The notes under the pieces were generated by a model that was given only the letters and a program-made list of their open reading frames with translations, did not search any database and was not told where the DNA came from. Made by a program: the position numbers and the translations under genes. DNA of 64,000 nt from JANLSE01 sp038214135 (GTDB lineage Bacteria > Chloroflexota > Chloroflexia > Chloroflexales > Roseiflexaceae), in contig JBBQSD010000005.1 of NCBI GenBank assembly GCA_038214135.1, positions 1 to 64,000 on the forward strand, in the 5' to 3' direction. Shown here in pieces: positions 7,777-19,750 of the stretch. How positions within the stretch are numbered: position 1 is the stretch's first letter; each line of letters starts with the position of its first letter.

Positions 7777-10686
7777 ATGACCGAATCGGCACATATTCTT
7801 GTCGTTGATGACGATTCTGGGATTCGGCGTTTGTTTCAGCAATTGCTGACGAGCAGCGGCTATCGGGTTGCTACCTCTGGCAGCGGCGAAGAGGCATTGG
7901 CGTATCTTGATCTTGTCACTCCCGATCTGATCCTGATGGATCTGAATCTGCCAGGGATTTCGGGGATCGAGGCCATTTCACGAATTAAAGCCGATACGAC
8001 CAAGCCATTCATTCCAATTATGCTGGTGACTGCCCGTAGCGATCAGTCATCGAAGGTGCAGGGCCTCGATAGTGGTGCCGACGATTTTGTCGTCAAGCCG
8101 GTTGATCTCACAGAACTTCAGGCGCGGGTACGAGCGCTGTTACGGCTCCAACGCAGCCGCCGCTCCCTTCGAGCGGAGCAGCGCAAGACTGAATTGCTGC
8201 TGCATTTGACCCGTGCGCTTGGCACAACCCTTGATTTTGATCAGATGCTGTGTCACTTTCTGGATCGATTGGCCGATGCAGTTGGAGCCATTCGGGCCAG
8301 TATTATTCTGATTATCGATGAACAACCACGCCTGTATTCGAGTACGCGTAATCGTGCGGTGATCCCGCTCACCGATATTTTGCGCGATGGGATTGCTGGA
8401 TGGGTGTTGCGCTATCGCCAGCCAGCGATTATTGATGATACACGCCACGATTCACGCTGGATTGCGGTTACGACAGTGCAACAACTGGTGCGTAGTGTCG
8501 CCTCCATGCCAATTATTCGGGAAGAACGGTCACTCGGTGCGATCACGATGGTCCACCATACCCCTGGCTATTTTACCGATGAGCATGTCGATCTGTTGAC
8601 CTCGGTTGCGGCACAGTGCGCCTTTGCCGTTGAGAATGCCGAATTATTCCAACTGACCCGTCGCCAGAAGGATCTGCTTGAGCGGCGGGCCGAGGAACTC
8701 CAACGCATCAATCAGGTCAGCCGCCATCTGGCCGAATTGATGAGCCCGAATGAATTGCTGCCACTCGTCGTTCAGTTGGTTCACGATACCTTTGGGTATC
8801 CACGGGTGGCCATGCTATTACGCGAAGGCAACGATCTGGTGGTGCGGGCTGTCGCTGGTGATCAGATTGCCAAACAGTGGCTTGGCACACGCCAGCCCGC
8901 CGATACCGGATTTGCAGGGTGGGCAATCGCACATCAGGAATCACTATGTATTGCCGATGCACTCAATGATTCGCGTGGCGAAGTGCTTGGCGATGATGGT
9001 GCCCGCTCGGTGCTCATCGTACCAATCACCACGGCCCGCGATATCTTTGGCGCCATGGAAGTGACAAGCACGGCGGTTGGGGCATTTGGCCGAGATGATG
9101 TGCGCTTGCTTGGAACGCTGGCTGGGCAGCTTGGTGTTGCGCTGCAGAATGCCCATCTGTTTGCGACTGAGCTGCGCCGTGTACGCCAGTTGGAACGGGT
9201 CAACAATCTATCGATTGCGATTACAGCCCAACTTGATCCGACGGCCGATCTGTATCTGGTGGCCGAGGCTGTTGCAACGATTTTTGATGTGACGATGTGT
9301 GGCATCATTCTGAATGGCGCTCACTTTCGCGATCAACCACGCATGGCCATTCATAATGCCGATGCGCGCTACCAGTTTGGCAGTGATCGCTTCCCATTGG
9401 CACAGATTGCATCAATTGAGTTTGCTGCTCCAGAAATCATCAGCGATATCTGGGCCGATCCACGATTGCAGCAGATCCAACCAATGCTTGATCGGGTTGG
9501 CATTATGGCACTGGCCGTTGCTCCATTGATCTCTGGCGGACGCCAGATTGGGATGGTTGCAATCAATGCCACCGAACGAGTTGCCCAATTCGGGCATGGC
9601 GAACGGGCGCTACTGGAGACGATTGCCAGCCTTGTGACGCAGGTGCTTGAGAATGCACGCCTGTACCGTGAGGTTGAAGATGAACGCAGCACACTCAATA
9701 CTGTGCTGCGTGGTGCTGCCGATCCAATTCTGCTGATTGATCGCTTTGATCGATTGTTGCTGGCGAATCGGGCAGCGGTAGAACGCTTCAAACTGGCTGA
9801 GGGTATTGGGCAGCCGATCACCTCACTGCACCTATCGCCAGATCTACGGATTGCGCTGAGTGATGGAACGGCAGTGAGCGCTGCTCCGCAGGAGGTGACG
9901 CTGCCCGATGGCTCGACATTCAGTGTCAGTGTTGCATCTGTTCAGGGTGCCGACACAACTGTGATTGGGCGTGTGGCGGTTATTCAGGATATTAGCGCGA
10001 TCAAGGAGCTCGAACGGCGCGAGCAACAGCATCTGCGCGATGTCTTTCGGCGCTATGTTTCACCACAGGTTGTGGAAGAAGTGCTGGCCGGCGGCGGCAA
10101 TTTTGGTGAGCCAGCCGAGCATACGGTCGTTGTCGTGTTTGCCGATATTCGTGGCTACACCACGCTTACCGAAGGGCTTCCAGCAAAAGTACTTGTTGAG
10201 CAGATCCTCAATCGTTATTTTAATGGCATGACAGAAGCGCTCTATCGTCATGATGGGACGGTCGATAAATTCCTTGGCGATGGGATTATCGGCCTGTTTG
10301 GTGTGCCGATTGCCCGCCCAGATGACATTCAGCGCTCGCTGTTTGCGACTGTCGAGATGCAGCGTGCGTTTGCTGCGCTTCAACAAACCTGGCGTGATGA
10401 TCTCAAACTCGAGATTGGGATGGGCATTGGTGTTGGCTATGGGACAGCAGTTGTTGGCAATATTGGCACAGCCCAACGGCTGGATTATACGGTAATCGGC
10501 GATGTTGTGAATACGGCCAACCGCCTGAATGGGCTGGCAAAAGCAGGACAGATTGTTATCTCGCATCGCTTGGTTGAGGCGCTGAAACCAAATATGGCAC
10601 TTCCAGGAATCCTGCGTGAGCGTGGGTTAGTGGTGCTGAAGGGCAAACAAGAGCCACATCTGGTGTATGATCTAGAGTACGAATAA
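7777..10686 (+). CDS. Response regulator-GAF-GAF-GAF-PAS-adenylate cyclase
   Basis: The 969-aa soluble signalling protein starts with a receiver domain (1-125; acidic pocket D11-D13, phospho-acceptor Asp55, Lys107). Three GAF-like domains follow (about 150-290, 325-465, 480-635), then a PAS domain (650-750) and a class III nucleotide cyclase domain (785-969). Cyclase residues are intact: metal Asp790 (FADIRGYT) and Asp835, adenine-selecting Lys831 and Asp903, and transition-state Asn912 and Arg916. The Lys/Asp pair favours ATP, so cAMP is the likely product. The protein would integrate phosphorylation with several small-ligand inputs. No partner kinase is adjacent; a hybrid kinase lies at 58134. 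ATG 7777 has a modest SD (GGAG). Confidence 0.92.
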   Translation: MTESAHILVVDDDSGIRRLFQQLLTSSGYRVATSGSGEEALAYLDLVTPDLILMDLNLPGISGIEAISRIKADTTKPFIPIMLVTARSDQSSKVQGLDSGADDFVVKPVDLTELQARVRALLRLQRSRRSLRAEQRKTELLLHLTRALGTTLDFDQMLCHFLDRLADAVGAIRASIILIIDEQPRLYSSTRNRAVIPLTDILRDGIAGWVLRYRQPAIIDDTRHDSRWIAVTTVQQLVRSVASMPIIREERSLGAITMVHHTPGYFTDEHVDLLTSVAAQCAFAVENAELFQLTRRQKDLLERRAEELQRINQVSRHLAELMSPNELLPLVVQLVHDTFGYPRVAMLLREGNDLVVRAVAGDQIAKQWLGTRQPADTGFAGWAIAHQESLCIADALNDSRGEVLGDDGARSVLIVPITTARDIFGAMEVTSTAVGAFGRDDVRLLGTLAGQLGVALQNAHLFATELRRVRQLERVNNLSIAITAQLDPTADLYLVAEAVATIFDVTMCGIILNGAHFRDQPRMAIHNADARYQFGSDRFPLAQIASIEFAAPEIISDIWADPRLQQIQPMLDRVGIMALAVAPLISGGRQIGMVAINATERVAQFGHGERALLETIASLVTQVLENARLYREVEDERSTLNTVLRGAADPILLIDRFDRLLLANRAAVERFKLAEGIGQPITSLHLSPDLRIALSDGTAVSAAPQEVTLPDGSTFSVSVASVQGADTTVIGRVAVIQDISAIKELERREQQHLRDVFRRYVSPQVVEEVLAGGGNFGEPAEHTVVVVFADIRGYTTLTEGLPAKVLVEQILNRYFNGMTEALYRHDGTVDKFLGDGIIGLFGVPIARPDDIQRSLFATVEMQRAFAALQQTWRDDLKLEIGMGIGVGYGTAVVGNIGTAQRLDYTVIGDVVNTANRLNGLAKAGQIVISHRLVEALKPNMALPGILRERGLVVLKGKQEPHLVYDLEYE

Positions 10687-10698
10687 TGTCTATTCCTC

Positions 10699-10727
10699 TT
10701 GACCACGCGCCTGCATGATGGTATACT
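10699..10727 (+). promoter_or_regulatory. Sigma70-type promoter for uvrA
   Basis: TTGACC (10699-10704), a 17-bp spacer and TATACT (10722-10727) lie 91 bp before uvrA. This is close to consensus at both boxes. I saw no convincing LexA-type operator overlapping it. Confidence 0.65.
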
Positions 10728-10817
10728 TCGCACGTCCGTTCCAATATATGTGTGATGCTGCCAGCCGGAAATGCGCTCCTGCGGCGGCTTCTTTTATGCT
10801 CTTCGGAAAGTGCAGCG

Positions 10818-13946
<3,129 letters not shown>

Positions 13947-13953
13947 AAGGTAG

Positions 13954-13974
13954 AGACGCTCCGCTAGAGCGTCT
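13954..13974. repeat. Dispersed palindrome AGACGCTC-CGCTA-GAGCGTCT
   Basis: An 8-bp perfect stem with a 5-base loop, 8 bp after the uvrA stop. It is the same family as 41-61, 261-281 and 63774-63794. It could act as a weak terminator for uvrA but has no T-tract. Confidence 0.7.
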
Positions 13975-14060
13975 GAGGGAACAAGAACCGAGGATTGGCA
14001 TCCTGGTAGCTGTGCTGGAGCGTCTGAGCGATGTTTGTTCTCTTTTTCTGGCGATGCACA

Positions 14061-14099
14061 AACAAAAAGGCCGGATAGAGCGTTTGCTCCATCCGGCCT
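14061..14099 (-). terminator. Rho-independent terminator of the desaturase gene
   Basis: On the minus strand a 14-bp stem with one mismatch (14068-14099, loop of four bases, core CCGGAT) is followed by TTTTTGTTTG. It lies 15 bp after the desaturase stop codon. Confidence 0.8.
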
Positions 14100-14114
14100 G
14101 TCGTTGCGGTGGCG

Positions 14115-14987
14115 TTATTCTGCGCTAGCTGTTGGTACCGTGCGTGAGCGGGCCAGGCGGGCCTCAAATCGTTCTGGTGGAACACGCTGAACATTCCAGA
14201 CCAACCCAACCTTCTCCATTGTCCAAATAATATAGGAGGAGAGATCGAATTGATACCAGCGCATCCCGTGGAAGGCTGAGCGTGGGAAGGCATGATGGTT
14301 GTTATGCCAGCCTTCGCCCATCGCCAACAGGCCAACCGCCCAGTTATTGCGGCTCTCATCCTCGGTGACGAACATTTTGTTGCCAAAGGTATGGCACACC
14401 GAGTTGACACTCCAGGTGACATGGTTCAGCAGGAAAATGCGTACAAGCCCACCCCATAGCAGGCCCGTCCAGCCACCAAGGGCATAGGGAACAATCAGGC
14501 CGATCAGAACCCAGACATACCAGGTTCGAGCAACAAACATGACGAGCGGATCTTTGAGCATCCACTTGCCATACTTCTCGAAATCTGGTTTGGGGCCAGC
14601 GACGAGCCAGCCGAGGTGGGAATGAAAAAAGCCATGCAGAGGACTGTGTGGATCATCTTCCTCATCGGTGTGGGCATGGTGCTTGATGTGATTGGAAGCC
14701 CATTCGTGGCATGGGCCTTGCAGTGACATCGAGCCAAGAGCCATGAAGATAAAGCGAACGGCTGGGTAGGCTTCAAAACTGCGGTGGGTCAGCATCCGAT
14801 GGAAACCAATCGTAACGCCAAGGGCAGTGAGGACATACCCGACCAGCATAATCGTGATTTCACGCCATCCCACGATGCGCTCCCAAAGCGTCCAGATCGC
14901 GATAAATACAGCGATTAGTGGTACAACCACGCTGATGACGACGGCCGTCTTCTCAAGCGGTGTTTTTTCAAGTGAGAGTCTCTGCAT
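14115..14987 (-). CDS. Acyl-CoA/acyl-lipid delta-9 fatty acid desaturase
   Basis: This 290-aa membrane di-iron desaturase introduces a cis double bond into saturated acyl chains to adjust membrane fluidity. All three histidine boxes are present: HRMLTH near residue 62, the HxxHHAH-type box near 98-104, and HNNHH near 228. Hydrophobic segments occur at about 15-35, 42-60, 75-90 and 155-195. The length fits the bacterial DesC/stearoyl-CoA desaturase class. The gene stands alone with its own terminator. The 190-bp region upstream contains a GGGACGG/CCGTCCC hairpin (15064-15091), which might be regulatory. AAAGGAA lies rather far (about 14 bases) from the ATG. Confidence 0.93.
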   Translation of the reverse strand: MQRLSLEKTPLEKTAVVISVVVPLIAVFIAIWTLWERIVGWREITIMLVGYVLTALGVTIGFHRMLTHRSFEAYPAVRFIFMALGSMSLQGPCHEWASNHIKHHAHTDEEDDPHSPLHGFFHSHLGWLVAGPKPDFEKYGKWMLKDPLVMFVARTWYVWVLIGLIVPYALGGWTGLLWGGLVRIFLLNHVTWSVNSVCHTFGNKMFVTEDESRNNWAVGLLAMGEGWHNNHHAFPRSAFHGMRWYQFDLSSYIIWTMEKVGLVWNVQRVPPERFEARLARSRTVPTASAE

Positions 14988-15179
14988 GAGGCTTTAAATA
15001 TTCCTTTCTATAACATGAGTCAGCGAACAACAGTACGTCTGATTTCGAGCGCACACAAACCATTGGGACGGCTCATTCACAAAACCGTCCCCGCACTCAT
15101 CATTGCAGGGCGGGGGTTGCATACGACTGAGAAAATCTCTACGCACTTGCTAGTATAGCAGGAGAGGTAAGTGATCTAG

Positions 15180-15929
15180 TTACAAATTGGTTGAAGGGCG
15201 CAATCGTTCGCAGAATAGCAGGGTTCCCGCAACAACACATAATGGGATGGCGAGCAGATTGATCAATGGTAGGCTGACCAGCCCCAGGCAGATCAGCCCA
15301 AATCCGGCAGTTACAGGCAGTGCCTTACGGATGGCCACCAGTTTTTCGCGGAAGCGCAGCCGCCGCCGTTCGAGGGGCGAGTCGATAAAATCGAGGCATG
15401 TGATCAGTGCGCCAAGCGCAATTTGGCCGATCAGGCCAGCAATCTGGCCAACAACAGGTAGGAAGCCCAGTAATAGGAGCGGCAGTCCGATCATGAGAAC
15501 CAATGCTAGTTTCTTGAGTTCGTATAACAGCGAACGGCTGATGTCGCGCAGGATACCAAGGGCGCTCAATGGCTCGGCTGGTGGCGCTGAACCGGTTAAT
15601 TGGTGCTCAAGCCGTTCGGAGAGTTGCCCATAGAATGGTGATCCAAGCACCACACCAAACCGTACAAGCAGGTAGCCAACTGCCACGAAGAGCAGAATTG
15701 CCAATAGGCCGCGTAACAGCCATGCAGTTCCCTGCGCCCATTCGGGAAGCCCGCTGATTAGCGTTTCGATCTGAGCGAATCCAGCAGTCAGCAGGCCAGC
15801 ATAGAGTGCTGCTCCGACAACAATATTGATCAGAATTGGTGCAAGAATATAGAGCCACAGCCCAGTGCTGCGCTGTATTGTCCCGAGTGCTCGAAATGGG
15901 TAGGCCAAACCCGCGAAGAATGATGACAA
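15180..15929 (-). CDS. EI24 domain membrane protein (CysZ-like)
   Basis: This 249-aa protein has about five hydrophobic segments (near 22-48, 68-95, 140-165, 165-185 and 205-235). The EI24/CysZ family pattern is visible: an aromatic-rich N-terminus and the FIDSPLERRRLRF loop near 180. CysZ homologues are sulfate permeases, but many members are uncharacterised, so transport is only possible. The start is TTG at 15929: AAAGGAG lies 7 bases upstream and there is no ATG in position. Confidence 0.75.
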   Translation of the reverse strand: MSSFFAGLAYPFRALGTIQRSTGLWLYILAPILINIVVGAALYAGLLTAGFAQIETLISGLPEWAQGTAWLLRGLLAILLFVAVGYLLVRFGVVLGSPFYGQLSERLEHQLTGSAPPAEPLSALGILRDISRSLLYELKKLALVLMIGLPLLLLGFLPVVGQIAGLIGQIALGALITCLDFIDSPLERRRLRFREKLVAIRKALPVTAGFGLICLGLVSLPLINLLAIPLCVVAGTLLFCERLRPSTNL

Positions 15930-15957
15930 ACCTTGCTCCTTTTTGCCAATAACTACA

Positions 15958-15996
15958 GGGGCTAAAGCCCCGTCGCTTGCGCCTCAACCCGAAGGT
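15958..15996. repeat. Palindromic spacer repeat GGGGCTAAAGCCCC with a CAACC-CGAA-GGTTG hairpin
   Basis: The perfect 14-base palindrome at 15958-15971 is followed by a 5-bp GNRA-like hairpin. Related GGGCTGAAGCC / GGGCTTTAGCC sequences occur at 30148-30212 and in the IS leader near 38840. The 223-bp gap (15930-16152) otherwise holds no gene. Confidence 0.6.
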
Positions 15997-16152
15997 TGGA
16001 CACCATAGGCCGATTGACCGCGGCCCGCTCACTATTGATTGCCGCGTTGTAATCCGCAGGGGATGCGAATTGACACACCACACAACAAAATCTGGCCTGA
16101 GTCGTCCTGTTCGCGCGTTCGGTATGCCCACAGGCGATTCCGTGTCACCATA

Positions 16153-17397
16153 TCAGGATTTAAGGGTGGGCCGATCCAATCGCAGGGCATGTAATGCGGC
16201 AGGGGTAGTGCCATGGGTTGCTGCCTCGGCCAATAATTGCCCAACCCGCATTCCAAATGGCATGCCATGGCCGCTAAACCCGCCAACAAACCAGGTGCGC
16301 TCGATGCCAGGAACCTGGTCGGCGATTGGCGTGTGATCGCGGGTAAAGGCCATTGGGCCGGACCAACGCTGCGCGACATCTAATCCGTGTAGTTGTGGAA
16401 AGAGCCTCGGGAAGACTCCCTCAATGGCTGATTGTACCGCCGGCGTTGTACCTTCTGCCAGCAACCCGACCTCGCCATCCGGTGCAATTGCGCGACATCC
16501 ACCCAACACAATTGAACCATTGGGTGTCTGATGCCAGTATTCACCAGTAGAAGTAACAGCAGCGCCAATGCCAATGGGAAACACCATCGGTATTGGGGCA
16601 TAGGCCAGTATCTGGCCGCGCACTGGTGTAATAACCCCCTTGAGTGACGGGATCAGCCGATCACTCCATGCGTTGATCGCCACAATTGCGGCACCAGCAC
16701 TGATTGACCCAGTGTTGGTTTCGAGCCGAACTCCGCTTCCATCAGCAGTAATGTTTGTTGCTTGTGCCAGGCAGATCTGTGCGCCATGACGGCGGGCTGC
16801 TGCCAGCAGGCCCTGAACAAAAAGTGCTGGCTGCAACAGACCATCTTCATGGGCAAACAACCCACCAATAATATCCGCGCCAAGTGGTGTTTTGATCAGA
16901 GCCTGCACCTGGGCGCGGTCGAGTTGCTCGGCGGCAAATCCATCGGCGCGTAATGCGGCAATTGCTTGTGTATGGGCACCACGTTCGTCTTCGTTCAGCT
17001 CCAGGTTCAGGCGGCCTGGCTCACGATACTCACATGCAATCTGTTCCTCGGCTACTACCTGGCGCAGAAGTGAGCGGCTATCGAGGGTAATCTGGTAGAT
17101 TGACTTTGCATCAGCGTGCCCAAAGTTTGCGATTGTTGTATGATAGGCCTCGCCGGTTCCGATCACATGAAAGCCACCATTCCGGCCAGTTGCGCCAAAA
17201 GCAGGGGCCGATTGTTCTAGCAATGTCACCCGAACACCATTGCGCGCTAGCCAGTAGGCCGTGCAGCAACCAAGCAACCCGCCACCAATCACCACAACAT
17301 CAGCCGTTGTGGGCAGATGGTCGCTTGGCAGGCCAACGGGTGCTTGGTGCTGCCAGAATGAGAATTGCGGATTATGCCACTGTGGTGCCGTTCCCAT
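16153..17397 (-). CDS. FAD-dependent amino-acid-oxidase-family oxidoreductase
   Basis: The 414-aa flavoprotein belongs to the DAO family (glycine/D-amino acid/sarcosine oxidases). Its N-terminal FAD motif is VVVIGGGLLG near residues 30-39, followed by a Glu (LLEQSAPAFGATGRNGG), the typical ribose-binding and FAD-contact region. The C-terminal end carries WFVGGFSGHGMPFG, the second FAD-contact segment of the family. It probably oxidises an amine or amino acid; the substrate is unknown. Start ATG 17397 is fixed by AAGGAG 7 bases upstream; the frame open to 17454 lacks an SD. It is divergent from the lipoprotein operon at 17668. Confidence 0.85.
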   Translation of the reverse strand: MGTAPQWHNPQFSFWQHQAPVGLPSDHLPTTADVVVIGGGLLGCCTAYWLARNGVRVTLLEQSAPAFGATGRNGGFHVIGTGEAYHTTIANFGHADAKSIYQITLDSRSLLRQVVAEEQIACEYREPGRLNLELNEDERGAHTQAIAALRADGFAAEQLDRAQVQALIKTPLGADIIGGLFAHEDGLLQPALFVQGLLAAARRHGAQICLAQATNITADGSGVRLETNTGSISAGAAIVAINAWSDRLIPSLKGVITPVRGQILAYAPIPMVFPIGIGAAVTSTGEYWHQTPNGSIVLGGCRAIAPDGEVGLLAEGTTPAVQSAIEGVFPRLFPQLHGLDVAQRWSGPMAFTRDHTPIADQVPGIERTWFVGGFSGHGMPFGMRVGQLLAEAATHGTTPAALHALRLDRPTLKS

Positions 17398-17667
17398 TGC
17401 CGTTCTCCTTACACTGGAGTGCCGTCGCTCGTGTAGGACGGCTGCGCTTGACAAGAGCCTGTCAAGCCTTTATCATAATCGCGCTTGCCTAAGAACGCAA
17501 ACTTGCAACCTGTCCGATGTGTACGCGAACGAGCGCATGGAAGTAGGTACATACGCGCCTCGCACACCTGGCAAGTCTGCCAAATAATGAATGATCGACT
17601 TTCGCCGTTGTCTACCAATCCCACACTGCTACCCCGCAGTGGCACGTATCGCACAAGGAATCTTTTC

Positions 17668-19734
17668 ATGCCAATAATACGAGACATAAAAGTCACTCCA
17701 AGAATTTCTATACTTGTTGCTGCGCTTGTTTTCGTGGCAATGCTTGCGGCCTGTAGCCGCCAACCCGATATTCCATTAACTGGCAAGGTGACGGATGCCT
17801 ACACTGGGCAACCAATTCCAGATGCGACCATTAGTATTGGGACGACGAATTTAACCACTGATGCATCGGGTGGCTACCTGTTGCCAACCTGGGATACCAA
17901 ATTAACCCTGCAGCTGAGTGCGAAGGGCTATGAGCCAACAACTGTTCAGCTTGCTGGCCAGCCACAGCTCGCCAAACCGACTCCGCCGTCTGTCACACTT
18001 GATGCGAAACTGCGCCCGAATACGCTGCGCGGTGTTATAAAAGATGGTTATACAGGCAAACCACTGGCTAGCGCACTCGTCAAGGTCAGCGAGACGATTA
18101 GTGCAACAACAACGACCGATGGTGTTTATACGCTGAGTGAGTTGCCTGAGGCATTCACATTGACGGTGAGCGCCGCAGATTATGATGTGGTTACAAGCAA
18201 TGTGCAACGATCTACCAGCGCAGATATAATATTACGCCCGAACCTGCTGGCTGGCGTGATCACCGATCGATTTACCAATGTGCCGGTGGTTGGCGCAACT
18301 ATTACTGCAGATACTATCAGCGCGGTAACGGATGCACAGGGCCGCTATAAGCTCAGTGGCATTGCCGAGCGCACGACCGTGCAGATTAGCGCGGATGGTT
18401 ATGCCGAACTTTCGCAGCCAATCGAGCGGCAAACAACCCTTGATGTTGTGTTGCGCCCGGATACACTCAAAGCCGTGTTGGTTGATGCGAAGACCAGCAA
18501 GCCAATCACGCACGCAACGATCATCGCCACGCCAGATCTTTCTAGCAGCGATGTTGCCTTCACGCGCATCGATGAGCAGACAGATGGCGCATTTACGCTG
18601 AGTGGCGTTCCCGAGCAGGGCTATATTCAGGTACTGGCCCCAGGGTATCGCAAGTCCATTATTGAGATCAAACCAGGTGCTATTCCGGCCAAGATCGCCA
18701 TGGAGCCAATTGAGACCAAAGCACTGTATGTGACAGCGGCGGTTGCTTCACGGCCCAAGTTGTTGGCCCAGTACCTTGATATGATTGATCGGACTGAGCT
18801 CAACACAATTGTGATCGATCTCAAATCGGATCTACGCGATGATCTGGGTTTGGTCTATTACGATTCGCAGGTTCCACTGGTTCAGGAGCTGAAGACCTCG
18901 CGGCCATATATGGATCTGAAGGCCATTCTGGCAGAGACCAAGAAGCGCGGCATTTATACGATTGCTCGTGTGCATATCTTCAGCCACGATAACGCACTTG
19001 CCGATGCGCGCCCTGATTGGGGAGCCAAAGATAGCAAGACGGGTGAGGTGTTTGCGGATTACCCCGGCCCTGGGATTCGCTATGCCTGGCTGGATCCATG
19101 GAACCAGAATGTCTGGGATTATAATATTCAGCTCTCGGTTGAGGCGGCGCAGATGGGCTTCGATGAGATTAACTATGATTATATTCGCTTCCCATCGCTT
19201 GAGTTTGCTGCCGATGATAAGGATCGGCTCAAGCTCTCACGCACATCGACACCCGCGGAGCGCTTTGCGAATATCGCAACCATGCTTGAGCGTTCACAAC
19301 GGGCGATCAATGGTGCAGGTGCATATCTTTCTGTCGATGTGTTTGGCTATGTGGCGTTCCAGCCAATGGGGCTAATTGGCCAGAGCATTGATTCGATGGC
19401 ACCGCATACCGATTATATGTGCCCAATGGTGTATCCATCACATTTCGTTCCTGGTGAGTTTGGGTTCGATAATCCTGCCAAGTATCCATATGAGATCATT
19501 CAGAAGAGTATGAAAGCCGGGATGGCACAGATCGATAATAAGCGCGCCAAGTTGCGGCCCTGGCTTCAGGATTTCACGTTGGTGTGGGTTCCAAAGGATC
19601 AGATCGTCACCTATGGACCGGATGAGGTACGAGCACAGATCAAGGCCGTTGAAGATTCTGGTAGTTCGGTTGGATGGATCCTGTATGACTCAGCGAACCA
19701 GTACGATGAGGCTGGGCTGAAACCACAACCATAG
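17668..19734 (+). CDS. Lipoprotein with four carboxypeptidase-regulatory-like repeats and a DUF4015 glycosidase-like domain
   Basis: The 688-aa exported lipoprotein has a signal peptide ending in the lipobox LAAC (Cys near 29). Four repeats of about 80 aa follow, each an Ig-like carboxypeptidase-regulatory module (GKVTDAYTGQPIPDATI, GVIKDGYTGKPLASALV, GVITDRFTNVPVVGATI, AVLVDAKTSKPITHATI). From about residue 350 comes a TIM-barrel DUF4015 domain, a putative glycosyl hydrolase, with NTIVIDLKSD, YAWLDPW, DEINYDYIRFP and VFGY motifs. It may act on cell-surface or environmental glycans. ATG 17668 is chosen because AAGGAA precedes it and the signal peptide begins there, not 61 codons upstream. First gene of a likely operon with 19751 and 22135. 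Confidence 0.85.
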   Translation: MPIIRDIKVTPRISILVAALVFVAMLAACSRQPDIPLTGKVTDAYTGQPIPDATISIGTTNLTTDASGGYLLPTWDTKLTLQLSAKGYEPTTVQLAGQPQLAKPTPPSVTLDAKLRPNTLRGVIKDGYTGKPLASALVKVSETISATTTTDGVYTLSELPEAFTLTVSAADYDVVTSNVQRSTSADIILRPNLLAGVITDRFTNVPVVGATITADTISAVTDAQGRYKLSGIAERTTVQISADGYAELSQPIERQTTLDVVLRPDTLKAVLVDAKTSKPITHATIIATPDLSSSDVAFTRIDEQTDGAFTLSGVPEQGYIQVLAPGYRKSIIEIKPGAIPAKIAMEPIETKALYVTAAVASRPKLLAQYLDMIDRTELNTIVIDLKSDLRDDLGLVYYDSQVPLVQELKTSRPYMDLKAILAETKKRGIYTIARVHIFSHDNALADARPDWGAKDSKTGEVFADYPGPGIRYAWLDPWNQNVWDYNIQLSVEAAQMGFDEINYDYIRFPSLEFAADDKDRLKLSRTSTPAERFANIATMLERSQRAINGAGAYLSVDVFGYVAFQPMGLIGQSIDSMAPHTDYMCPMVYPSHFVPGEFGFDNPAKYPYEIIQKSMKAGMAQIDNKRAKLRPWLQDFTLVWVPKDQIVTYGPDEVRAQIKAVEDSGSSVGWILYDSANQYDEAGLKPQP

Positions 19735-19750
19735 CCTCTCAGGAGAATCT

